Part shown: positions 1 through 6,139 of the stretch, in pieces
Layout: each line of letters opens with the position of its first letter
Numbering within the stretch: position 1 is the first letter of the stretch
NCBI GenBank assembly: GCA_018725535.1
Contig: QLUS01000068.1
Coordinates: 1-8,207 of the forward strand
Origin: Bacillota bacterium
GTDB lineage: Bacteria > Bacillota > UBA994
Direction of reading: 5' to 3'
DNA length: 8,207 nt
Notes under the pieces: model-generated
What the model saw: the letters and a program-made list of their open reading frames with translations, nothing else
Told to the model about the DNA's origin: nothing
Databases searched by the model: none
Made by a program: the position numbers and the translations under genes

Positions 1-1
1 C

Positions 2-1315
2 CTGCAAGTAGCCCCCGTGATTCGCGCCGGACGGGTCTTAGTGCCCTTCCGCGCCCTGTTCGAAGCGTTTGGCGCGACGGTGGGTTGGCAAGAAGCTACC
101 GAGACCGTGACCGGTCAGTTGGGTATCACCTCGATCTCTCTGCGGCTTAACCGTCCCGAAGCCGTCGTTAACAATCGCACCGTGCGGCTAGACGTAGCTC
201 CCATAGTGTTGGGGGGGCGTACGCTAGTGCCCCTGCGCTTTGTCGCCGAAAACCTAGGTGCTGATGTGCGCTGGGAAGAAGGTACGCAAACAGTCGTGGT
301 GGTACGTCAGGTTGCCCTCCGCCGCGTCAGGATTGCCGGCAATGCGCAAAGCGACAAGTTAGCCGCATATGCCAACCAAGACGCCTTTATCTCTCCGGCT
401 GAGCTTAAGCAGTTAATGGACCGCAACGAGCCGAACCTCGTGGTTATTGGGGTGATTAACCCGACTTTAGCTATTATCCCCCTCCACGCCGCCCGCTCGC
501 CTATTGCCGGGAGCTTCACCGTGTGGCGCCCCGACTATTCCGGCCCGGGCTCACCGCTAGCCCTTGCGCCCGCAGTCAGCGGTATGGCCAGCTCACGCGA
601 AGTAATGGAGAAGCTGCTCTCGCGTGCCGGGGCAACTCCGCAGTCGATGATCGTGGTGTATGCGCTTGATCATATGCATGACGGAGCGCGTTTTATGTGG
701 CAGATCAGGCAGCTTGGCCACCGCGATGTGCGCTTGCTCGACGGCGGTCTCAATGCTTGGCAAGCCGCTAACTTCCCGACCGGTTCGTTTGCCCGCCTCG
801 CAGAGCAACCTGTTCAAACTACTTACCGTTCGCCTGACTTTAACCCTGCTGTTAATAACGTGCGCCTTGGCGACGTTGTCCACGCCCTGCAGAACCCCAA
901 TGAGTGGGTAGTAATTGACACGCGCAGTGCCGACGAGTTTAACGGCCGTCCGTCGGCTTTTTCGCGCGGTGCCTTTGGCACGGGCAGACTCATCGGCAGC
1001 GTGCATATCGATTGGGTTGCCGCCAATGCCGCTGACCGCACACTGAGGACACGCGAGGAGATTGCGGCTATCTACAGCGCTGCAATCCGTGGTCGCAGGG
1101 TCATTGTGTACTGCCAATCAGGGGTAAGGTCTTCACATACGCAAGTGGTGCTGCGTGATGTGCTCGGGCTTGAAGTGTATAATTTCGACGGCTCATGGAT
1201 TGAATGGTCCTACGCAGCGTCTGAGTTCAGCGCCAATCAGGTGCCGGTAAACGTACGTCGTCTCGTAGTCTCGCTCACCGAGCAGTGGACCGACAACCGC
1301 GGCGAGCTTCGCTAA
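2..1315 (+). CDS. Rhodanese-like sulfurtransferase with N-terminal copper amine oxidase-like domain (YnjE-like), 5'-partial
   Basis: This is a probable secreted or surface sulfurtransferase that carries sulfur on a cysteine persulfide. The reading frame is open to the left edge, and residues before the GTG at 17 (LQVAP) continue a domain, so the true start and any signal peptide lie outside the window. Counting the codon at 17 as 1, residues 1-97 form a copper amine oxidase N-terminal-like domain with two copies of a GR-x-LVP-x-R...E-x2-GA-x-V-x-W motif (about 5-24 and 67-86). Two rhodanese domains follow. The first (about 140-260) has VVYALDHM where the catalytic loop should be, so it lacks the cysteine. 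The second (about 283-405) has the active loop CQSGVR with Cys366 (codon 1112-1114). The last domain being the catalytic one, and the neighbours, recall E. coli YnjE. The YnjE orthology is inferred from context and domain layout; the rhodanese call is firm. Confidence 0.85.
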   Translation: MQVAPVIRAGRVLVPFRALFEAFGATVGWQEATETVTGQLGITSISLRLNRPEAVVNNRTVRLDVAPIVLGGRTLVPLRFVAENLGADVRWEEGTQTVVVVRQVALRRVRIAGNAQSDKLAAYANQDAFISPAELKQLMDRNEPNLVVIGVINPTLAIIPLHAARSPIAGSFTVWRPDYSGPGSPLALAPAVSGMASSREVMEKLLSRAGATPQSMIVVYALDHMHDGARFMWQIRQLGHRDVRLLDGGLNAWQAANFPTGSFARLAEQPVQTTYRSPDFNPAVNNVRLGDVVHALQNPNEWVVIDTRSADEFNGRPSAFSRGAFGTGRLIGSVHIDWVAANAADRTLRTREEIAAIYSAAIRGRRVIVYCQSGVRSSHTQVVLRDVLGLEVYNFDGSWIEWSYAASEFSANQVPVNVRRLVVSLTEQWTDNRGELR

Positions 1316-1330
1316 GCGCTTGGCTAAGCC

Positions 1331-1915
1331 ATGCTAGACAGCAAAGCGAGGCAATATGTTCAACCTAGCCTAGACTTGGTAGCGCGAGCGCTGCTTGGAT
1401 GTGGGCTTAGTCCCGTAGGAGCTACACTGATTGCACTGGTGCTAGGAGGGGCAGCGGCCTTGGCCGTTGCCCTCGGGTATCCCTGGCTTGGCGTGGGTCT
1501 CTTGTGGGTCTCCGGGCTGTTCGATATGCTAGACGGCTCCATGGCCCGCGCCAGCGGAACTAGCTCCGCCTTGGGTACGTTGTTTGACATCGTCTTCGAC
1601 CGCGTGGTTGAGATAATGGTGCTGCTTGCGTTAATGTATGGGTCTCCCTCTTACGCAGTGCCCACGGCCCTCGTTTTTGCCAGCATCATCTTGTCGATGA
1701 CGGTGTTTTTGACAGTAGGTGCCTTGGCGGAGAAGATGGGCAACAAATCGTTTTACTATCAACCGGGGCTGATGGAAAGAACCGAAGCCTTTATCGCCCT
1801 GAGTCTCATCGTGCTATTACATCCTTGGCGCGTGGAAATGCTGCTCTTAATGACCGGGGCGATTCTCTTTACTGCCGGGCAGCGCTTTGCGGAAGCCGTT
1901 AAACTGCTGCGTTAG
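1331..1915 (+). CDS. CDP-alcohol phosphatidyltransferase family membrane protein (YnjF-like)
   Basis: This integral membrane enzyme (194 aa) is expected to move a phosphatidyl or related group from a CDP-linked donor to an alcohol, making a phospholipid head group. The family signature is complete: D65-x2-D68-G69-x2-A72-R73-x8-G82-x3-D86-x3-D90, whose aspartates bind the metal and CDP moiety and supply the catalytic base. Several hydrophobic segments surround it (about 27-63, 94-130 and 153-185). A later stretch, KSFYYQPGLMERTE (139-152), is not part of the general signature and resembles the matching part of E. coli YnjF as I remember it. The acceptor alcohol cannot be read from the sequence. 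The ATG at 1331 lies 15 bases after the rhodanese stop with no strong Shine-Dalgarno, which suggests coupled translation. Alternatives are a PgsA- or PssA-type synthase, but the context favours the YnjF subgroup. Confidence 0.88.
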   Translation: MLDSKARQYVQPSLDLVARALLGCGLSPVGATLIALVLGGAAALAVALGYPWLGVGLLWVSGLFDMLDGSMARASGTSSALGTLFDIVFDRVVEIMVLLALMYGSPSYAVPTALVFASIILSMTVFLTVGALAEKMGNKSFYYQPGLMERTEAFIALSLIVLLHPWRVEMLLLMTGAILFTAGQRFAEAVKLLR

Positions 1916-1929
1916 CGGACTATCGGATT

Positions 1930-1935
1930 AGGAGG
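1930..1935 (+). promoter_or_regulatory. Strong ribosome binding site for the substrate-binding protein gene
   Basis: AGGAGG lies 11 bases before the ATG at 1947. It is the strongest Shine-Dalgarno in the first cluster, consistent with a solute-binding protein made in excess over its permeases. Confidence 0.75.
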
Positions 1936-1946
1936 TTTGCGCACAC

Positions 1947-3173
1947 ATGATCAAGACGATAACCATAGTGCTTATGATTGCTGCCTTACTCGCGCTTACT
2001 GTAGGCTGTGCGGCTAGGCCCGAAGCTACGAAGGGGCCAAGCTCGTTTGACGCCGCGCTGCGCAGCGCACGCGGCAAAACCGTTACTTTCTACGGCTGGG
2101 GTGGCAGTGCGGCGGTTAACAACTGGTTTGACAACGTCGTGGCTCCGTCGCTACTCTCCGAGTACGGCATTACTTTGAGGCGTGTGCCAATGAATATCGA
2201 TGAGATTTTACGCAAGCTCTCAACTGAACGCCAAGCTAACCAAACTCGAGGCGATATGGACGTAATCTGGATTAACGGTGAAAACTTCTATACCGCGAAA
2301 ACGCAAGACCTGCTGTATGGGCCGTTTAACACGCGCATCGCGAATTTTGTGCGCCATATCGACCCTGATGCACCTGACACGAACTACGACTTTGGCGTAG
2401 CCATCGAAGGCATGTCGGTGCCCTTAGGACGGGCGCAGCTAGTATTCATGGCTGATAGTGCGCGGCTAGACCGCTTCCCGACAAGCGCGGAACAGCTACT
2501 GGAACTAGCGCGGATTAACTCAGGGCGCTTCACTTATCCGGCACCCCCGGACTTTACCGGCTCGGCATTTGTTCGCAACATCATCTACGAAATAGTCGGT
2601 TTTGAGGCCATAAATAACGCCCCTGTCGATAAGGCGGCGATCAAGACGGTGATTCAGCCAGCCCTAGATTTTCTCAACCAGCTCGAGCCCTATCTCTGGG
2701 AGCAAGGGAGAACCTATCCCGCTGATGTGACTGCGCTTGACCGCATGTTTCTTGAGGGGCAGCTAGTGTGGAGCATGAGTTACACTCCGCTTAAGGCCGG
2801 GCAGCTTATAGCGCAAAACAGGGCTCCCGCAAGCCTAAGGACGTTTGTTTTTGACGAGGGAAACATCGGCAACACCCACTACGTCGCCATTCCCTTTAAC
2901 TCGCCTAACAAGGATGCGGCCTTTGTCTTGATTCACCACCTGATTAGCGTGGCCATGCAGGCAGCTAAGCTAGATGTGGGCAATTGGGGCGATCTCCCGG
3001 TGTTAGACCTGACACGTCTCAGCGAGACAGAACGTGCTACCATTGCCGGAACGAATATAGGCCAGGGCGTGTTGCCTATGTCCGAGCTCTTGACAAAACG
3101 TTTGCCGGAAATCCACGCGCGTAAAGTGGCCATAATCGAGGAACTGTGGCGCGAAGAAGTTCTGCAGCGATAA
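1947..3173 (+). CDS. ynjB: ABC transporter substrate-binding lipoprotein, YnjB-like
   Basis: This is the extracytoplasmic solute-binding component of the importer encoded by the next three genes (408 aa). The N-terminus is a lipoprotein signal: Lys3, a hydrophobic core at 5-19, then TVGC with Cys21 as the likely lipidated residue, so the protein is probably anchored to the outer face of the membrane. The mature part begins with the binding-protein strand TVTFYGWGG (45-53), and DVIWINGENF (105-114) follows. This latter stretch matches what I recall of E. coli YnjB (COG4134) and is the main reason for the subgroup call. The broader fold is type II, like spermidine, iron and thiamine binding proteins. 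The ligand is unknown. The stop codon abuts the GTG of the first permease, indicating translational coupling. Assignment as a solute-binding protein is firm; the YnjB subgroup is likely. Confidence 0.87.
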   Translation: MIKTITIVLMIAALLALTVGCAARPEATKGPSSFDAALRSARGKTVTFYGWGGSAAVNNWFDNVVAPSLLSEYGITLRRVPMNIDEILRKLSTERQANQTRGDMDVIWINGENFYTAKTQDLLYGPFNTRIANFVRHIDPDAPDTNYDFGVAIEGMSVPLGRAQLVFMADSARLDRFPTSAEQLLELARINSGRFTYPAPPDFTGSAFVRNIIYEIVGFEAINNAPVDKAAIKTVIQPALDFLNQLEPYLWEQGRTYPADVTALDRMFLEGQLVWSMSYTPLKAGQLIAQNRAPASLRTFVFDEGNIGNTHYVAIPFNSPNKDAAFVLIHHLISVAMQAAKLDVGNWGDLPVLDLTRLSETERATIAGTNIGQGVLPMSELLTKRLPEIHARKVAIIEELWREEVLQR

Positions 3174-4019
3174 GTGAAAGCCGCAAGCAAGCCGTATCTC
3201 TTGGCGGCGCCTTTAGTCCTCTTCCTGACCCTGACCTTTGGTCTAGGCTTAGGGTATGAGATTAGTGGGCTAACACTCCGGCACTTCTTAGCGGTGCTGG
3301 GGAACCGAGACTTTGTCGTGTCGCTAGTGGCGACCTTAAGCGTGGCAGCCGTTGCCACGCTTGTCTCTAATGTAGGAGGGGCGGCCCTAGCCTTTGCCAT
3401 GCTTAAAGCCCGTGCGGGCGGGGAATCGGTACGACACATCCTGCAGTTGCCAGTGATTATGCCCCACTTGGTGGTCACGGTGATTGTCTTTCACATCTTT
3501 GCACAGACCGGAGTGCTGGCCCGATTGGCATGGTGGTTAGGGTTTATCGACGACCCTAATCAGTTTCCCCTGTTGGTCTTTGACCACTTTGCCATAGGCA
3601 TTATGCTGGTCTATCTATACAAGCAAATTCCGTTTGTGGCCATGGTTTGCTTTGATTCGCTGCGGGGCATCAGTCATAGATTTGGGGATGTGGGCGAGAA
3701 TTTAGGCGCCACTCCCTGGCAAGTGACTACACGCATTTACTTGCCGCTACTTAAGCCTACGCTAATGGCCACTGCGCTGATTACCTTTGCGTTTGCCTTT
3801 GGTGCTTTTGAAGTGCCGTTTTTACTGGGGACCCCATTATGGCGGACTTTGCCTGTAGAAGCATATCTACTTCATATAAACATTGACCCTGATGCGCAAG
3901 CGCGCTCCATGGCCATTAATGTTATAATCTCGGCAATCTCGCTCGGGCTAGCCCTAGTTTACAGCAGTGCTTTGCGTGTGGTTTCGCATGTGCGGCACAG
4001 TGATGGAGATCGCCCATGA
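3174..4019 (+). CDS. ABC transporter permease, first subunit (YnjC N-half-like)
   Basis: This is a membrane-spanning subunit of the importer (281 aa). It has about six hydrophobic segments, near residues 8-28, 48-75, 93-112, 135-160, 195-218 and 247-268. The cytoplasmic coupling loop (EAA motif) is visible as ENLGATPWQ...IYLP at about 175-191, which docks on the ATPase. The start is a GTG directly after the TAA of the binding-protein gene, and no nearer ATG fits the first membrane segment, so translation is probably coupled. Its end overlaps the next permease by four bases (ATGA). In E. coli the equivalent YnjC is, from memory, a single permease of about 510 aa; here the two halves are separate genes, as in spermidine and iron importers. 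Confidence 0.87.
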   Translation: MKAASKPYLLAAPLVLFLTLTFGLGLGYEISGLTLRHFLAVLGNRDFVVSLVATLSVAAVATLVSNVGGAALAFAMLKARAGGESVRHILQLPVIMPHLVVTVIVFHIFAQTGVLARLAWWLGFIDDPNQFPLLVFDHFAIGIMLVYLYKQIPFVAMVCFDSLRGISHRFGDVGENLGATPWQVTTRIYLPLLKPTLMATALITFAFAFGAFEVPFLLGTPLWRTLPVEAYLLHINIDPDAQARSMAINVIISAISLGLALVYSSALRVVSHVRHSDGDRP

Positions 4020-4819
4020 AGTGGGGACGCGATGTAGTGCAGCTTGTAATGTGGACTGCTGCCGTTGCCTGTGTTTCCCCACTCTTGTCCCTGATTATGC
4101 TGGCATTTAGCGCACAGTGGCCCTTCCCGCATTTGCTGCCTTCGCTGTTTACTGCGGACCACCTTGCGAAGCTGCTGTTAAGCCCCCGCTTGGTTGAGGC
4201 TGTAACGACCAGCCTCGCACTGGCCTTGCTGACGACCGTGGCAACGCTTCTGTTGGTTTTCCCTGCCGCTAAGGCCGCCGGGCTGTACCGCTTTCGCGGC
4301 AGGGAGGCGCTTAAGCTCCTTGCGCTAATGCCGGTAATGGTGCCGGCCGCTACTGTGACCATGGGCCTGCATTACTTTATGATTAGAGTCGGCCTAGCGG
4401 GAACGATGCTAGGCGTAGTCATTGTCCACACGGTTTTTGCGGTGCCGTACGCCTTTAGAATCCTCATGTATGTGTTTGAGATTATGGGGGAGCAGCAGGA
4501 GGAGCAGGCGGCAATGTTAGGGGCAGGACCTCTGATGGTGTTCTCTGCTGTTACCCTGCCGCTGGTGATGCCTGGAATGGTGGCAGCGGCGACCATGAGC
4601 TTTGTAATCTCCTTTTCGCAATACATCACTACCTTTATCATTGGTGGCGGACGCCTGTTGACAGTCCCACTTCTCTTAGTGCCTCATGTACAGGGGGGCG
4701 AACTGCATGCGGCCTCTGTTTATAGTCTGGTTTTTATCTTTACTGCGCTAGCGGCGTTGGTCTTACTGCGGGCTGTAGTGCGTCACTACTATCGTGAAAC
4801 ATACTTCTTGAACCCGTGA
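4016..4819 (+). CDS. ABC transporter permease, second subunit (YnjC C-half-like)
   Basis: This is the second membrane subunit of the importer (267 aa), expected to pair with the preceding permease. Hydrophobic segments lie near residues 8-32, 62-88, 100-121, 130-150, 186-210 and 235-255. The EAA-type coupling loop is EEQAAMLGA...VTLPLVMP at about 162-185 and is closer to the family consensus than that of its partner. The ATG at 4016 overlaps the upstream stop as ATGA, a typical stop-restart junction. The reading frame ends at 4819, just before the ribosome binding site of the ATPase gene. Relatedness to PotB/PotC-type permeases is clear; the transported solute is not. Confidence 0.87.
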   Translation: MKWGRDVVQLVMWTAAVACVSPLLSLIMLAFSAQWPFPHLLPSLFTADHLAKLLLSPRLVEAVTTSLALALLTTVATLLLVFPAAKAAGLYRFRGREALKLLALMPVMVPAATVTMGLHYFMIRVGLAGTMLGVVIVHTVFAVPYAFRILMYVFEIMGEQQEEQAAMLGAGPLMVFSAVTLPLVMPGMVAAATMSFVISFSQYITTFIIGGGRLLTVPLLLVPHVQGGELHAASVYSLVFIFTALAALVLLRAVVRHYYRETYFLNP

Positions 4820-4821
4820 CA

Positions 4822-4827
4822 AAAGGA
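4822..4827 (+). promoter_or_regulatory. Ribosome binding site deciding the ATPase start
   Basis: AAAGGAG-type sequence just after the permease stop, six bases before the ATG at 4834. It favours this ATG over the in-frame GTG at 4816. Confidence 0.75.
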
Positions 4828-4833
4828 GCGCAT

Positions 4834-5853
4834 ATGGCTAGGATTACTCTGGTGGGCGTAGCAAAGGCCTTCAACGATAAGCAGATCCTCGACAGGCTGG
4901 ATTTAGACATAAAGAACGGCGAGCTGATAGCCTTACTGGGGCCCTCGGGCAGCGGCAAGACTACCTTGCTCAAGCTAATTGCCGGGCTCGATACTCCTAG
5001 CGCGGGACGGATTGAGTTTGACGGCAGCGACGTTACTGAGGTGTCTACACGCCACCGGCAGGCGATAATCGTGTTTCAAGACCATTGTCTGTTCCCTCAC
5101 CTGACCGTGAAAGAAAACATCGCTTTTGGCCTGCGTGCACGGAACGAACCCCGCGCCACTATTGACCGCAAGGTAGACGAAATCCTCGAGGTAGTACAAC
5201 TGCCGGGCCGCCAAAATAGCTTGCCGCACGCACTCTCGGGGGGCGAAAAACAGCGCATCGCGTTGGCGCGGGCCTGTGTGCTTAAGCCGCGAGTGCTGCT
5301 CCTAGACGAGCCCTTTTCGAACCTTGATGTCAATCTCAGATTTTCGATGCGCGAGTTTGTGGTGTCATTGCAGCGCGTGCTAAAACTCACATGTGTTTTG
5401 GTCACGCATGACAAGGAAGAGGCTTTTGTCATGGCGGAGCGAGTGGCAGTGCTGCTTGACGGTAGACTCGAGCAGGTGGACACGCCAGAGAACTTGTATG
5501 ACAGGCCTAAGAACAAGAAGGTAGCCGAGTTTCTGGGAGAAGCTAATTTTTTCCCCGGCGTCATGGCAGATGGTGTGTTTAGTTGCGCTCTCGGCAGCTT
5601 TGCGACGCCTTGGCAGGATACAAGGCAAGCGGTGGGTATGGTGCGCTACGACAATGTGCAGCTGCGACGCCACGGTGGAATTACGCTGGGCAAAATTAAG
5701 GACAAAGTGTTTGCGGGGAGGTACATTTTCTACAAAGTGGCGCTGGCGGCGGGAGGAGAACTAATGGCTTCCTGTAAGGAGAGCTTCACCCTCGGGGATG
5801 CCGTATACGTGAGCTGCGCCGATCATGCCATGCAGGTGTATGGGGATAGTTGA
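4834..5853 (+). CDS. ABC transporter ATP-binding protein (YnjD/PotA-like)
   Basis: This cytoplasmic ATPase powers the importer. Counted from the ATG at 4834 it is 339 aa. All nucleotide-binding motifs are intact: Walker A GPSGSGKTT (36-44), Q-loop Gln82 in FQDHCLFPHL, signature LSGGEKQR (134-141), Walker B VLLLDEP (154-160), D-loop SNLD, and switch His192 in VTHDKEEA. After about residue 235 comes a C-terminal region of about 100 aa resembling the regulatory (TOBE/MOP-like) domain of PotA or FbpC ATPases. E. coli YnjD is, as I recall, only about 217 aa and lacks it. The start was set at 4834 because AAAGGAG at 4822-4827 is spaced six bases upstream. A GTG at 4816 overlapping the permease stop would add six residues but has no such site. 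Confidence 0.9.
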   Translation: MARITLVGVAKAFNDKQILDRLDLDIKNGELIALLGPSGSGKTTLLKLIAGLDTPSAGRIEFDGSDVTEVSTRHRQAIIVFQDHCLFPHLTVKENIAFGLRARNEPRATIDRKVDEILEVVQLPGRQNSLPHALSGGEKQRIALARACVLKPRVLLLDEPFSNLDVNLRFSMREFVVSLQRVLKLTCVLVTHDKEEAFVMAERVAVLLDGRLEQVDTPENLYDRPKNKKVAEFLGEANFFPGVMADGVFSCALGSFATPWQDTRQAVGMVRYDNVQLRRHGGITLGKIKDKVFAGRYIFYKVALAAGGELMASCKESFTLGDAVYVSCADHAMQVYGDS

Positions 5854-5869
5854 GGGTCCTATCGATGCC

Positions 5870-5898
5870 TTGACGATTGGTGCGCCGGGTGCTAGAAT
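5870..5898 (+). promoter_or_regulatory. Sigma-A type promoter of the proS T-box leader
   Basis: A -35 element TTGACG (5870-5875) and a -10 element TAGAAT (5893-5898) are separated by exactly 17 bases. Transcription would start near 5905, immediately upstream of the T-box leader. The promoter begins 16 bases after the stop of the ABC ATPase gene, and I see no intrinsic terminator in between, so some read-through from the transporter operon is possible. Confidence 0.75.
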
Positions 5899-5904
5899 GG
5901 GTCA

Positions 5905-6106
5905 AAGCAATGAAGGGGCCAAACCAGCGCGTAATGCAGAGAGTTAGCGGGTGGTGCAAGCTAACAGAGTGTTGGTGCCCACCCCGGAGCTGGCGGCGAT
6001 GAGCTGTGCCGGACCCACCGTTATCGGGCTCAAGTGGATTGTGCCCTGCACAGTCAAACAGGGTGGTACCGCGAGAGTAACTCGTCCCTTAGGGGGCGAG
6101 TTTTTT
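5905..6106 (+). promoter_or_regulatory. T-box riboswitch controlling proS
   Basis: This is a leader RNA that senses uncharged tRNA-Pro and allows transcription of the synthetase gene when proline charging is low. The hallmark T-box sequence AGGGTGGTACCGCG is at 6060-6073 and is followed directly by an intrinsic terminator. Upstream, a Stem I arm is visible: GTTAGC (5943-5948) pairs with GCTAAC (5960-5965) around a GGTGCAA-containing loop typical of the apical tRNA-elbow contact region. Further on, GTGCCCACCCCGGAGC (5975-5990) contains a candidate specifier, CCC at 5978-5980 or the overlapping CCA; both are proline codons, which fits the downstream gene. The exact leader start is inferred from the promoter. 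The T-box call is firm; the specifier register is tentative. Confidence 0.93.
6081..6106 (+). terminator. Intrinsic terminator of the T-box leader
   Basis: CTCGTCCC (6081-6088) pairs with GGGGCGAG (6093-6100), with one G-U pair and a four-base loop, followed by six T residues (6101-6106). The 5' arm lies just after the T-box sequence, as expected for mutually exclusive antiterminator and terminator forms. Confidence 0.9.
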
Positions 6107-6124
6107 GCTTTCCCGAAATATTAA

Positions 6125-6131
6125 AAAGGAG
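6125..6131 (+). promoter_or_regulatory. Ribosome binding site of proS
   Basis: AAAGGAG lies eight bases before the ATG at 6140. It excludes the in-frame GTG at 6131, which it overlaps. Confidence 0.8.
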
Positions 6132-6139
6132 TGACTGGT

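Noticed and set aside
593..1117. Long minus-strand open frame of 174 aa inside the rhodanese gene
   Set aside because: It lies wholly opposite a well-supported coding region, shows no domain pattern and is best explained as a codon-bias shadow.
2933..3478. Minus-strand open frame of 181 aa across the binding protein and first permease
   Set aside because: Its composition is low-complexity and basic, it has no recognisable motif, and it spans the junction of two clear plus-strand genes.
4816..4833. GTG at 4816 as start of the ATPase
   Set aside because: It overlaps the permease stop and has no ribosome binding site, whereas the ATG at 4834 has an AAAGGAG at good spacing and begins at the usual family N-terminus.
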